NCBI GenBank assembly: GCA_002085445.1
Contig: NBMI01000103.1
Coordinates: 1-33,186, forward strand
DNA: 33,186 bases
Reading direction: 5' to 3'
Source of the DNA: Candidatus Parabeggiatoa sp. nov. 2
GTDB lineage: Bacteria > Pseudomonadota > Gammaproteobacteria > Beggiatoales > Beggiatoaceae
Of the stretch, positions 7,688 through 16,595 are shown one piece after another; the stretch's first letter is position 1; every line of letters starts with the position of its first letter. The notes under the pieces are model-generated. The model saw only the letters and a list, made by a program, of their open reading frames with translations. It had not been told where the DNA came from and searched no databases. The position numbers and the translations under genes were made by a program.

Positions 7688-9343
7688 TTGGACGGCAGCC
7701 AAAAGTTTGGACGGCCATTAGTTAGTTTGGACGTGGACAGCGCGTTGTCACCACTTCTGCACGATAATACTGCACGAGTGTGGGATGCCAATAGTGGTCA
7801 ACTTATCACTGTTCTGCAAGGGCATGAAGATTCGGTTGAAAATGCGGCTTTTAGTCCAGATGGACAACGGGTGATAACGGCTTCTAGGGATAAGACGGCA
7901 CGATTATGGGATGCTGACAGTGGCAAACTTCTCTATGTACTCAAACATAATAGATCAGTCTCTCATGCAGCTTTCAGTCCTGATGGACAGCGCGTTGTCA
8001 CAGTAGTACATTTCGAGGGCGCGTTTCTTTGGGATAGTATCAACGTCAAATTTCTCTATAGGTTAGGGCATAAAAGTCTTCGTCATGCCGTATTCAGTCC
8101 CGTGGGAACGAAAGTGGTTACAACCGGGGATTATTTTAATAGAATCGTGAGCTTGTGGGAAGCAGAAAACGGTCAACTGATCAAAGTCCTAAAAGGGCAT
8201 GAAGCGACTATTTATCATGCGGCCTTCAGCCCAGATGGACAGCGTCTCGTCACCGCTTCAGAGGATAAAACCGCACGTTTGTGGAATATCAACAGCGGCG
8301 AACTACTTTTTATTCTGCAAGGGCATGATTCTTCTGTGCATCATGCGGTTTTCAGTCCAGATGGACAGCGTGTTGTTACCGCTTCAGAAGATAAAACCGC
8401 ACGCCTTTGGGAGGCTCATAGCGGCGAACTTCTCAAAGTCATGCGAGGGCATAAAGGTGAGATCAATAATGCGGCCTTCAGCCCCGATGGACAGCGCGTA
8501 GTTACGGCATCTGATGATGGAACCGCACGCTTATGGGATGCCAAGAGCGGCAAACCGGTTGCAGTGATGGAAGGGCATAAAGGAGAGATCAATTCTGTTG
8601 CCTTTAGTCCAGAGGGTTCTAAAGTGGTCACCGTGTCAGATGATAACATGGCCCTTCTTTGGCGCGTATTTTCTACCCAAGAATTAATCGACTACGCCAA
8701 TAAAATAGTTCCGCGTTGCTTCACACCAGAGCAACGCGAACAATTCTTGTTACCCAAGTCCAAAAGTCAGCGGCTGATAGACAACGGAGAAGCGTTAGCA
8801 CAAGACGGTCAAGTTGAGGCTGCCATCGTTGACTTTCAAAAGGCACTCAAGTTAGAGGCTTGTTTAAAGTTTAATCCTGAAGACAAGGCTCGATTGGTTG
8901 CCCAAACGGCTGTTCAAAGGTTAGTCAAAAAAGGACTCTTGTTGGCTGGTGGTGATGAAATCAAAGAAGCTATTGCTACTTATGACAAGGCACAACAAAT
9001 TGATGTCAGCCTGATTACTGCGGATGATTGGTATAAACTTTGTCGGTTTGGTAGTCTAAATGGATATACTGCTGAGGTGATGGATGCTTGTACTAAAGCG
9101 GTAGAACTGGCTCCTGAAAGGGAATGGTATCGGAAGAGCAGAGGAGTCACAAGAGCAGTGACGGGCAATCTTCAAGGCGCAATAGCGGATTTTCAGTTCT
9201 TTGTTGAACGGGTGGATGACAGCGATGACTACTCTAAAGAACGCAAGCAACAAGTGCAAGGCTGGTTAGAGGTGCTACGTCGAGGTGAAAATCCTTTTAC
9301 GCCTGAAGAAATTGAACGTTTTCGTTTTTCAGGTTGGTGGTAG
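7688..9343 (+). CDS. 5'-truncated WD40-repeat/TPR-like protein, paralogue of the 11078 gene
   Basis: The C-terminal portion of a WD40 protein. After a partial blade come seven full WD40 blades (pattern AAFSPDGQRVVTAS..KTARLWD) and a C-terminal region of about 200 residues with TPR-like helices (EAIATYDKAQQ, LQGAIADFQFF) ending in GWW. It is collinear with blades 9 to 16 and the whole tail of the 11078-16309 product. The protease, ATPase and first eight blades are absent. The first 25 codons are repeat DNA. WD40-like sequence begins at about 7735 in another frame (GQRVVTTSA) and shifts frame near 7762. So this is a gene fragment joined to a repeat, possibly still translated as a free propeller, possibly inert. 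No recognisable Shine-Dalgarno. It may have arisen by duplication of the large gene followed by truncation. Confidence 0.8.
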   Translation: MDGSQKFGRPLVSLDVDSALSPLLHDNTARVWDANSGQLITVLQGHEDSVENAAFSPDGQRVITASRDKTARLWDADSGKLLYVLKHNRSVSHAAFSPDGQRVVTVVHFEGAFLWDSINVKFLYRLGHKSLRHAVFSPVGTKVVTTGDYFNRIVSLWEAENGQLIKVLKGHEATIYHAAFSPDGQRLVTASEDKTARLWNINSGELLFILQGHDSSVHHAVFSPDGQRVVTASEDKTARLWEAHSGELLKVMRGHKGEINNAAFSPDGQRVVTASDDGTARLWDAKSGKPVAVMEGHKGEINSVAFSPEGSKVVTVSDDNMALLWRVFSTQELIDYANKIVPRCFTPEQREQFLLPKSKSQRLIDNGEALAQDGQVEAAIVDFQKALKLEACLKFNPEDKARLVAQTAVQRLVKKGLLLAGGDEIKEAIATYDKAQQIDVSLITADDWYKLCRFGSLNGYTAEVMDACTKAVELAPEREWYRKSRGVTRAVTGNLQGAIADFQFFVERVDDSDDYSKERKQQVQGWLEVLRRGENPFTPEEIERFRFSGWW

Positions 9344-9540
9344 ACGGGTATAACGAGCGTCGAGTGGGGCCTTATCCGTTAAAACAATTTATCAATCAGT
9401 GGCTTAAGGAAGTCTATCTCTTGCTGATTGAGTATTGCTTTCGTTCTACCCACCCGACAGCTCACTCATCCGCGGTTTTAATGCAATCCTTGTAGTTATT
9501 GCTTTAACATTTTTGGTGACGGTTTGTAGTCGTTTGTTTT
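9344..9540. other. Gene-free sequence, possible coding remnant
   Basis: A short reading RRVGPYPLKQFINQWLKEVY continuing to LLLIEYCFR can be made at about 9358-9450. It looks protein-like but has no start and no recognised family, so it is noted only as a possible remnant. It is followed by AATGCAATCCTTGTAG at about 9480, related to other CAATCCTTG elements in the window. Confidence 0.25.
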
Positions 9541-9710
9541 TGGTTTGTAGTAGTCGCTTTAGCGACTCACAAGCCGCTCGTTATGTTAAAAGACTCTTGT
9601 TTACCCACTTATGCACATTCAACCTTGGTTTGTAGTAGTCGCTTTAGCGACTCACAAGCCGCTTGTTATGTTAAAAGACTCTTGTTTACCCACTTATGCA
9701 CATTCAACCC
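9541..9710. repeat. Tandem repeat, two units of 85 bp
   Basis: 9541-9625 and 9626-9710 are near-identical. Each begins TGGTTTGTAGTAGTCG, contains the AGTCG-CTTTAG-CGACT palindrome, then TTATGTTAAAAGACTC and CACTTATGCACATTCAACC. A CAACCCC/GGGGTTG palindrome follows at about 9705-9722, with a variant at about 9770. A shortened inverted relative is at about 18985-19043. Open frames across the units are repeat-derived. Confidence 0.85.
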
Positions 9711-9878
9711 CTTCGGGGTTGAGGCTTTACAAAACCATTACCACAGGTTTCACCTGTGGCTATTCATATTCAACCCCTTCAGGGTTGGTGCTTGACTTTA
9801 GGGAGGAGCGTGAAAATAAGATACTTATAGAGAAACAAAGTTTTTTTAACTTGGTTTTTCATTTTGTGTGGGTATTTT

Positions 9879-10037
9879 ATTAAGTCGCTAAAGCGACTAC
9901 TACAAACCAGATTAAGTCGCTAAAGCGACTACTACAAACCAGATTAAGTCGCTAAAGCGACTACTACAAACCAGATTAAGTCGCTAAAGCGACTACTACA
10001 AACATTAGATTAAGTCGCTAAAGCGACTACTACAAAC
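9879..10037. repeat. Tandem array, five units of 32 bp
   Basis: Units start at 9879, 9911, 9943, 9975 and 10009 (the last step is 34 bp). Each reads ATTAAGTCGCTAAAGCGACT and then ACTACAAACCAG. The palindrome AGTCG-CTAAAG-CGACT lies in each unit. Units are contiguous without variable spacers, so this is not a CRISPR array. Confidence 0.9.
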
Positions 10038-10145
10038 TTATCTGCTAACAGCAACATCATTATTGACATCCTTGAACCTGATCCCAATTTTGGTAAAGTG
10101 TCGCAAGAAATTATGAAACATAAATATTTGTGCGCGGCAAAAATA

Positions 10146-10240
10146 GGGCCATACTTTAATTTGACAACATCCAAAATATTTTATGGCCCCCAAACAGAGC
10201 CAAATAAACACATAAATAGTATGGCAGTTATCACTGATCA
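10146..10240. repeat. GGGCCATA...TATGGCCC element, copy A
   Basis: The element starts GGGCCATA (10146-10153), with TATGGCCC at 10182-10189 as its inverted partner. It continues through CAAATAAACACATAAATAGT to a degenerate TAACTGA-like tail read on the minus strand. Positions 10164-10224 match 10463-10523 at 60 of 61 positions. Similar GGGCCA ends occur at about 5405 and 31658. Confidence 0.75.
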
Positions 10241-10443
10241 GGACGGATTTATTTAAGGGCGTTGCCTTCATGACGTTTGGACGGATTTAAGACGACGGCC
10301 ATTAGTTAGTTTGGACGACTGTCTTTTGAAATGACAAAAGCGCAATTTGTGCAAAGTCTATTTATCTGAATGACTATAGCTATATCCCGCGGGCGAGTAC
10401 GCGCAAAAAACTCTACAAAAAGTCTAATTTTTGTGCTCTACAG

Positions 10444-10540
10444 ATGGCCATGCTCTAATTTTACAACATCCAAAATATTTTATGGCCCCCAAACCGAGCC
10501 AAATAAACACATAAATAGTATGGTAATTATCAGTGATCAG
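10444..10540. repeat. GGGCCATA...TATGGCCC element, copy B
   Basis: Direct copy of 10146-10240, with its left end degraded to ATGGCCA. It ends in TTATCAGTGATCAGTGATAA, which is an inverted, degenerate version of the TAACTGA/TCACTGA heptamers found before the gene at 11078. A CCAAA-CTAAAG-TTTGG palindrome follows at 10552-10567. Confidence 0.75.
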
Positions 10541-10644
10541 TGATAATCCGTCCAAACTAAAGTTTGGACTCCTGCCAAACCCTTCGATTCGGGGAATGCG
10601 GCAAGTCACATCGATAGATTGGATGCAAGGGCTGTGAACCCAAA

Positions 10645-10690
10645 GCCAGGGGCGGTGCCCCTTTTTTTATTAATATCGCCCCGTTGGGGC
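10645..10690 (+). terminator. Two GC-rich hairpins, first with a T-run
   Basis: AGGGGC (10648-10653), loop GGT, GCCCCT (10657-10662), then seven T's, looks like a Rho-independent terminator on the plus strand. A second hairpin GCCCC-GTT-GGGGC follows at 10678-10690 before TTTCC. No plus-strand gene ends immediately upstream. Related pairs of hairpins recur at about 19825-19870, 27487-27499 and 27602-27614, so this is also a dispersed repeat. Confidence 0.5.
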
Positions 10691-10826
10691 TTTCCTTGTT
10701 AACTTCTATGAGCAACTAAGGGGTGTATTATTAAAGCCAGTGTAACTACCTAGAGGTTTTTCAAAAAGTCCAATTTGTTCCCATTTTGAGTATACCAAAC
10801 GACAAGGAATTTTTTTGTCAATAGGA

Positions 10827-10856
10827 ATGACAAATCACAACTAAATCCTTTATAAT
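10827..10856 (+). promoter_or_regulatory. Sigma70-like promoter upstream of the protease-STAND-WD40 gene
   Basis: ATGACA at 10827-10832 (5 of 6 to the -35 consensus), an 18-bp spacer and TATAAT at 10851-10856 (6 of 6). A start near 10863 would give a leader of about 215 nt that includes the TAACTGA repeats. Predicted from sequence only. Confidence 0.45.
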
Positions 10857-10992
10857 AGACAACTTGTTGATGTTTCAGGAATGAGGCATGAATTCCCGAA
10901 ACAACTTGAAAACGTTATTTATTGTAATTTTATATTTTATTTTCACCCTTTTCAAGTACGTTTCGTATAAAACCAAATTTCAGTCATTTTTA

Positions 10993-11073
10993 TAACTGAT
11001 CACTGAAAACTGAACAACTGATAACTTATAACTGAGCAACTGATAACTGATCACTGATAACTGATCACTGATA
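10993..11073 (+). repeat. TAACTGA heptamer repeats before the 11078 start
   Basis: Exact TAACTGA at 10993, 11029, 11044 and 11058, interleaved with variants such as TCACTGA and TAACTTA. The last three are spaced 15 and 14 bp, so the array keeps a 7-bp rhythm. It ends 4 bases before ATG 11078, where a Shine-Dalgarno would normally lie; none is visible. TAACTGA repeats have been reported as abundant in intergenic DNA of marine Beggiatoaceae. The unit has TAA and TGA in different frames, so three units close all plus-strand frames. Confidence 0.9.
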
Positions 11074-11077
11074 ATAT

Positions 11078-14000
11078 ATGAACAACGCCCTTGTCCGCAT
11101 TCTGATAAACGACGAAGAACCGCGCCAACCGGTGGGAGCCGGCTTTTTGGTATCGCCCCGCCATATCCTCACCTGCGCCCATGTCGTCGCTCAAGCACTC
11201 AATCTCCCAAAAAACACCGCCACGCGACCCAAAAAAACCCTTTACCTTGATTTTCCTTTGCTCACCAAACGGCCACCGCTCAAAGCCACCGTGCATCAAT
11301 GGTATCCGGTCAAAGATCACGCGGTGATGGGCGAATTTGAAGACATCTGTGTACTCGCCCTCTCCACAGAAACGCCCCTTCCCAATGAAGCCCGCCCTGT
11401 CCCCATCGTTGTTTTAGAGCCGGAGGCTTTTTCTGAAAGGGCCGTGCAGATGTGCGGTTTTCCCGATCATAAAGATGAATGCACCTGGCTAAACGGGACA
11501 CTCCAAGACACCATCGCCCCCGGCTTAGTACACATTGAAATAGATGATGTTAGACAGCGGCCGCTAGTACCCGGTTTTAGCGGCACGGCCGTCTGGGATA
11601 AACAAGAAAATGCCGTCGCTGGCATGATAGTCAGTATCGAACACAGCGAAATTGCTAAAAAAGCTAAAAAAGCTAAAATAACCGCCAATATGATATCCGC
11701 TGCCTCGCTCGTCAAGGCATGGCCTGAACTTGATCAGTATAGCAGCCTCCTCCCTAATCCTTATCGCGGTTTGCAAGCCTTCCGTGAAATCGATAGCGAC
11801 TACTTTTTTGGACGAGAACCTGTTATCCAAGCCTTGCAGAAGGCGGTTGAAAACCAACCCTTTGCCGCGGTGATCGGAGCCAGTGGTAGCGGCAAATCTT
11901 CCCTTGTCTTTGCCGGATTAGTGCCGCGCCTGAGTCAACACAATAATTGGCTCATTGTCCAATGTCGTCCCCAAAATAAACCCTTTAGCGAATTAGCCAA
12001 GGCCCTCGTTCCTTTGGTTTACCCTAAACTCAATAAGTTAGAGCGTCGTGATAACTCTAACAAATTTGCCGATAAATTGAGTCAAGGTAAAATGAGTTTA
12101 TCTTATGTGATCAGCCTGATTTTTCATAAACAGGAACCCCAAGGCAAACGCCTATTACTCATTATTGATCAATTTGAAGAGCTCTATACTTTAAATACCG
12201 ACGAAGTACAACAGCGTTTTTTAGCAACCTTGCTGCAACCAGTCGATTTGGCTTCGCAACGGCGGGGCGGGGGGCTTGCGCCCGATTTTACCTTACTGTT
12301 CACCATGCGGACCGATTTTTTATGGCAAGCACTCACGCATAGCAGATTGGCCGAAGCTTTGAGTACTTATCATAAGGCCATCTTGGGGCCGATGAGAAAG
12401 GCCGACTTGAGAGCCGCTATCGAAAAACCTGCTGAAAAGCAAGGCGTAACCCTCGAAACGGGTTTGACTGACCGTATCTTGCAAGAGTTGTTAGAAAAAA
12501 CACCCGACCATTTACCCTTGTTGGAGTTTGCTCTGGCACAGTTGTGGGATAGGCTAGAATATTGGCATTTGACTCATCAGGCCTACAATGCCATCGGTGG
12601 TGTCAACCAAGCCTTGGCGCACCAGGCAGACTATTTTTATAACCATATGAATCAAAAAGAAAAAACAAGATTACGCCGCCTGATGCTGCAACTGGTACGA
12701 CCGGGCGACGGGACGGAAGATACGCGCCAAGTGGCTACTCGTGCCCATCTGGGTGAGGATAACTGGGATTTAGTGATCCGCCTCGCCAAGGCGCGACTGG
12801 TGGTGACCGGGCGCAATGATGACACTGGGCAAGAAACAGCTGAGTTAGCGCATGAGGCCTTAATTCGTCACTGGCAACCGCTGCGCGACTGGATAAATGA
12901 AGATCGCCGTTTTCGCGTTTGGCAAAAGAGTTTGCGTCTGGCGCTACAAGCCTGGGAGAAAGCGGACAAGGATGAAGGTTCATTATTACGAGGCACACGA
13001 TTAGCGGAAGCGGAGCTAAAAGAAAAAGAATGTCCCGACGAACTGGGTACCCAAGAAAAAGACTACATTAAAGCCAGTATTGCCTTGCGTGAACGGGAAA
13101 TAGTCACCCGTCAACTGGCGCGTCAAGAACGGGAAGGGTTGCAGCGGCGTGTTGTGGTCAGTTTGGCGATCTGTTTAGTGATCGCGTTAGGATTGTCGGC
13201 ACTCGTTGGTTGGGAATGGCGGGAAGTCAACCAACAAAAACAGACGCTCGAAAATAATACTCTGCAGGTCTTAGAACTGAAACAGCAAGCGGAACAAACG
13301 CAAGCCGAGGCTGAACAACAACGCCTAAAGGCCATACAAGCGAAGCGTGAAGCCGAACAACAGCGCAGAGAAGCCGAAAAGCAAACACAACGAACTGAAC
13401 AGGTTAAAAATGAAGCCCGTCTAAGTCAATCTTTGGCTTTGGCCGCGTTATCACAACTTGAAACCAAAAGCGGCAATGCAACTAACGGAATCTTGCTGGC
13501 TTTGGAGGCTTTGCCTAAAAATATGTCGGCACCGGATCGACCCTACCTAGCCTTAGCTGAAAAGGCGCTTTATGAAGCTGTTTTCAATCTACGTGAACAT
13601 TTAGTGATAGAGGGACACAAAAATCCTATTCTGCATGCGGCTTTTAGTCCCGATGGATCAAAAGTAGTTATAGTGGCAAATAATGAGAATCTGGTACGCT
13701 TGCGGGATAGCAAGACGGGTAAGCTTCTTGTGGTGTTAAAAGGGCATGAACACCATGTTAACCATGCGAACTTCAGTCCGGATGGACAACGTGTACTCAC
13801 CTCATCTAAAGATGGTACGGCCCGCCTTTGGGAGGCTAAGACTGGCAAACTTCTCTTTGTAATGGAGCAAGGTTCGGTTATTAGGCGAGCGGCTTTTAGT
13901 CCAGATGGATTAAAAGTGGTCACCCCATTTAAACAAGGAGGTGCGATCCTGTGGGAGGCTAACAGTGGCAAACTTCTTAAAAAAATGCAACCTGAAGATA

Positions 14001-16309
14001 TGAGCGATTCTGGGCCTTTTGATCGCGCTGTTTTTAGTCCAGATGGCTCTAAAATAGCCACCTCTGGTAGTAAGAAAGCTTACTTGTGGAATGTCATGGA
14101 CGGCAAACTTCTCTATGCGCTCGCGCATCAAAATACGGTCACAGATATGGCCTTCAGCCCTGATGGAACGAAAGTGGTTACCGCTTCTTTTGATAACACT
14201 GCACGTCTCTGGGATGCCAAGAACGGCAAACTTCTCTATGTGTTAAAGCATATAAAGAGGGTGAATCATGCCGCTTTTAGTCCTGATGGACAGCGCGTGG
14301 TGACGGCTTCAGATGATTATAGCGCACGTTTGTGGGACAGTAACACTGGTAAACCTATTCGTGTACTCTTGCACAACTCTGTTGTGACTCATGCGGCCTT
14401 TAGCCCCAATGGACAATACCTAGTCACAACGTCTTTTGATAAATTTGTCCGCGTCTGGAATGCTAATAATGGTAATCTTCTCGCCGTGATGCAAGGACAT
14501 GACTTTAAGGTTTATCAGGCCGCCTTTAGTCCGGATGGACAACGTATACTCACCGCTTCTGGTGACAACACGGTGCGCTTGTGGGATCTGTTAATAACCG
14601 ATAACCAGATATTTAAAGTGTTACAAGAAAATAAAGAATCTGTGAGTCATGCCGCCTTCAGCTTTGATGGACAGCGCGTTGTCACCGCTTCAGCAGATAA
14701 GAGCGCACGAGTGTGGGATGCGGAAACGGGTGAACTTATCAGTGTTCTGCAAGGACATGAATATTCTGTTAGACAGGCGGCCTTCAGCCCGGATGGACAG
14801 CGTGTGATCACGGCTTCTGGAGATAACATAGCACGAGTCTGGGATGTGAAGAGTGGCAAACTTGTCGATGAGCTACCACATAAAGAAAATTGGGAAGTAT
14901 TCCAAGCGGCCTTTAGTTCGGATGGACAGCGTATAGTCACGACGGCACGTCGGAAAGGGTTTGGTGGAAAGAGTTCGGTGTTTCTGTGGGATGCGCTGAA
15001 CGTAAAAGTTCTTAAGCCGTTAAAGCATAAAATGGTTCGTTATGCCGCCTTTAGCCCGGATGGACGATATATTGTCACAGTGGGAGGATTATTATTTCAG
15101 GAAACCTTACGCCTGTGGGATAGCAACACTGGTGAACTTATCAAAGTTCTGCCAAGGCATAAAGGTATTATCTCTCATCTGGCCTTCAGCCCCGATGGAC
15201 AGCGTCTAGTGACTGCTTCTGGGGATAAAACGGCACGTTTGTGGGATATTGAAAGCCGCGAACTACTTGTCGTTCTGGAAGGGCATGATTCTGCTGTGCG
15301 TTATGCGGTTTTCAGCCCTGATGGACAGCGCGTCGTCACCGCTTCAGCGGATAAAACCGCACGCATATGGGATGCTAACAGCGGCGAACTGGTCAACGTG
15401 ATGCGAGGACATCAAGGTGGGGTGATTTATGCGGCCTTCAGTTCGGATGGACAGCGCGTGGTGACGGCCTCAACGGATGGAACGGCCGGCCTCTGGGATG
15501 TTTTAAGCGGCAAACCAGTCGCCGTGATGAAAGGAGATAAAGGAAATATAAATTATGCGGTCTTCAGTCCCGAAGGTTCTAAAATGGTCATCGTGTCAAA
15601 TGAGAACCGGGCCCTTATTTGGCGCATGTTTTCCGCTCAAGAATTAATTGACTACGCCAATCAAATTGTGCCGCGCTGTTTTACATATGAGCTACGCAAA
15701 CAATTCGTGTTACCTGATTCCAAAAGTCATCAGCTAATAAAAAAGGGAGAAGCGTTAGCAGAAGACGGTCAAATTGAGGCGGCCATTGTTGAGTTTAAAA
15801 AAGCACTCAAGTTAGAACCTTGTTTGAAGTTTGATCCTGAAGATAAGGCCATATTGATTGCACAGTTTGCCGTTCAAGGGCTGGTAGAAAAAGGACAAAG
15901 GTTGGCGAAAGATAGACGTCAAATAACAGAAGCACTTGCTATTTATGAAAAGGCACAACAAATTGATGCCAGTTTGATTACCGCTAAAGCTTGGTACACG
16001 CTTTGTCGTGTCGGTAGTAAAGAGGGATATTCTGCTAAGGTGATGGAGGCTTGTAACAAAGCGGTAGAACTGGCTCCTGATAGGAAGTTGTATCGGATAG
16101 GCCGAGGCGTGACAAGAGCAGTCACGGGCAATCTTCAAGGCGCGATAGCGGATTTTCAGTTCTTTGTTGAGCGACTGGATGACAGCGATGACGAGTCTAA
16201 AAAACGCAAGCGGCATGTGCAAGGCTGGTTAGGGGTGTTGCGTCAGGGTAAAAATCCTTTTAGGCTTGAAGAAGAAGTTGGACGTATTCGTTTTTTGGGT
16301 TGGTGGTAA
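11078..16309 (+). CDS. Trypsin-like protease / STAND ATPase / WD40 (x16) / TPR-like protein
   Basis: A 1743-residue multidomain protein. Residues 1-215 are a trypsin-like protease: His35 in TCAHVV, Asp89 in EDICVLAL, Ser168 in PGFSGTAVW (a G-x-S-G form, not the usual GDSGG). PYRGLQAF then YFFGRE at about 228-247 is the nSTAND1 entry motif; Walker A GASGSGKSS is at 267-275 and Walker B LLLIIDQFEE at about 359-368. One membrane segment (VVVSLAICLVIALGLSALVG) lies at about 690-712, followed by a Gln/Glu/Ala-rich coiled coil to about 790. Sixteen WD40 blades fill about 840-1518, then a TPR-like tail ends in GWW. STAND proteins oligomerise on ligand sensing and activate an effector. By that logic the propeller senses and the protease acts, as in bacterial conflict or programmed-death systems. 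The ligand is unknown. A sigma70-like promoter and TAACTGA repeats lie upstream. Confidence 0.92.
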   Translation: MNNALVRILINDEEPRQPVGAGFLVSPRHILTCAHVVAQALNLPKNTATRPKKTLYLDFPLLTKRPPLKATVHQWYPVKDHAVMGEFEDICVLALSTETPLPNEARPVPIVVLEPEAFSERAVQMCGFPDHKDECTWLNGTLQDTIAPGLVHIEIDDVRQRPLVPGFSGTAVWDKQENAVAGMIVSIEHSEIAKKAKKAKITANMISAASLVKAWPELDQYSSLLPNPYRGLQAFREIDSDYFFGREPVIQALQKAVENQPFAAVIGASGSGKSSLVFAGLVPRLSQHNNWLIVQCRPQNKPFSELAKALVPLVYPKLNKLERRDNSNKFADKLSQGKMSLSYVISLIFHKQEPQGKRLLLIIDQFEELYTLNTDEVQQRFLATLLQPVDLASQRRGGGLAPDFTLLFTMRTDFLWQALTHSRLAEALSTYHKAILGPMRKADLRAAIEKPAEKQGVTLETGLTDRILQELLEKTPDHLPLLEFALAQLWDRLEYWHLTHQAYNAIGGVNQALAHQADYFYNHMNQKEKTRLRRLMLQLVRPGDGTEDTRQVATRAHLGEDNWDLVIRLAKARLVVTGRNDDTGQETAELAHEALIRHWQPLRDWINEDRRFRVWQKSLRLALQAWEKADKDEGSLLRGTRLAEAELKEKECPDELGTQEKDYIKASIALREREIVTRQLARQEREGLQRRVVVSLAICLVIALGLSALVGWEWREVNQQKQTLENNTLQVLELKQQAEQTQAEAEQQRLKAIQAKREAEQQRREAEKQTQRTEQVKNEARLSQSLALAALSQLETKSGNATNGILLALEALPKNMSAPDRPYLALAEKALYEAVFNLREHLVIEGHKNPILHAAFSPDGSKVVIVANNENLVRLRDSKTGKLLVVLKGHEHHVNHANFSPDGQRVLTSSKDGTARLWEAKTGKLLFVMEQGSVIRRAAFSPDGLKVVTPFKQGGAILWEANSGKLLKKMQPEDMSDSGPFDRAVFSPDGSKIATSGSKKAYLWNVMDGKLLYALAHQNTVTDMAFSPDGTKVVTASFDNTARLWDAKNGKLLYVLKHIKRVNHAAFSPDGQRVVTASDDYSARLWDSNTGKPIRVLLHNSVVTHAAFSPNGQYLVTTSFDKFVRVWNANNGNLLAVMQGHDFKVYQAAFSPDGQRILTASGDNTVRLWDLLITDNQIFKVLQENKESVSHAAFSFDGQRVVTASADKSARVWDAETGELISVLQGHEYSVRQAAFSPDGQRVITASGDNIARVWDVKSGKLVDELPHKENWEVFQAAFSSDGQRIVTTARRKGFGGKSSVFLWDALNVKVLKPLKHKMVRYAAFSPDGRYIVTVGGLLFQETLRLWDSNTGELIKVLPRHKGIISHLAFSPDGQRLVTASGDKTARLWDIESRELLVVLEGHDSAVRYAVFSPDGQRVVTASADKTARIWDANSGELVNVMRGHQGGVIYAAFSSDGQRVVTASTDGTAGLWDVLSGKPVAVMKGDKGNINYAVFSPEGSKMVIVSNENRALIWRMFSAQELIDYANQIVPRCFTYELRKQFVLPDSKSHQLIKKGEALAEDGQIEAAIVEFKKALKLEPCLKFDPEDKAILIAQFAVQGLVEKGQRLAKDRRQITEALAIYEKAQQIDASLITAKAWYTLCRVGSKEGYSAKVMEACNKAVELAPDRKLYRIGRGVTRAVTGNLQGAIADFQFFVERLDDSDDESKKRKRHVQGWLGVLRQGKNPFRLEEEVGRIRFLGWW

Positions 16310-16330
16310 AAGGGTATGAGAATGCGAATT

Positions 16331-16368
16331 AAGAATGAAAAATGAAAAATGAAGAATGAAGAATGAAC
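16331..16368. repeat. ATGAAAA/ATGAAGA heptamer array
   Basis: Five consecutive 7-bp units (AATGAAA AATGAAA AATGAAG and so on), starting about 20 bp after the stop of the large gene. The preceding AATTAAG and the array recur inverted at about 27651-27684. Confidence 0.85.
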
Positions 16369-16390
16369 ATTTTTTTTCGGAGAAAAACTT

Positions 16391-16431
16391 TTTCAGGCTA
16401 AAGTTTTTCGGAGAAAAACTTTAGCCTGAAA
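16391..16431. repeat. Perfect hairpin, 18-bp arms, 5-nt loop
   Basis: TTTCAGGCTAAAGTTTTT (16391-16408) pairs exactly with 16414-16431 around CGGAG. Like the hairpin at 5888-5930 it has CTAAAG in one arm, CTTTAG in the other and GGA in the loop. It could end transcription of the upstream gene, but no clean T-run follows. An ACTTATAAAA / TTTTATAAGT inverted pair follows at about 16443-16482. Confidence 0.8.
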
Positions 16432-16595
16432 GCCTAAAAAAGACTTATAAAATCACTTTCAATCAATACGTTTTTATAAGTTATTGAAGTGCAGGATCGC
16501 GGAAGGATCCATACCGCCAACAAATTCAAAGAAATCCGAAGAAATCCGGAAGAAATCTTTTGGAAAAATCCGATTTCTCAGTTGGGTGTTAAAAC

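Noticed and set aside
9435-9883. Overlapping plus-strand open frames
   Set aside because: They translate the 85-bp tandem repeat in different frames and have no independent support.
9879-10037. Possible CRISPR array
   Set aside because: The 32-bp units are contiguous with no unique spacers, and no cas gene is present.
10038-10609. Two minus-strand open frames with a shared peptide
   Set aside because: The shared peptide comes from the duplicated GGGCCATA element; no start signal or known domain.
10570-10650. tRNA-like folding around TTCGATTCGGGG
   Set aside because: No complete cloverleaf or acceptor pairing could be drawn.
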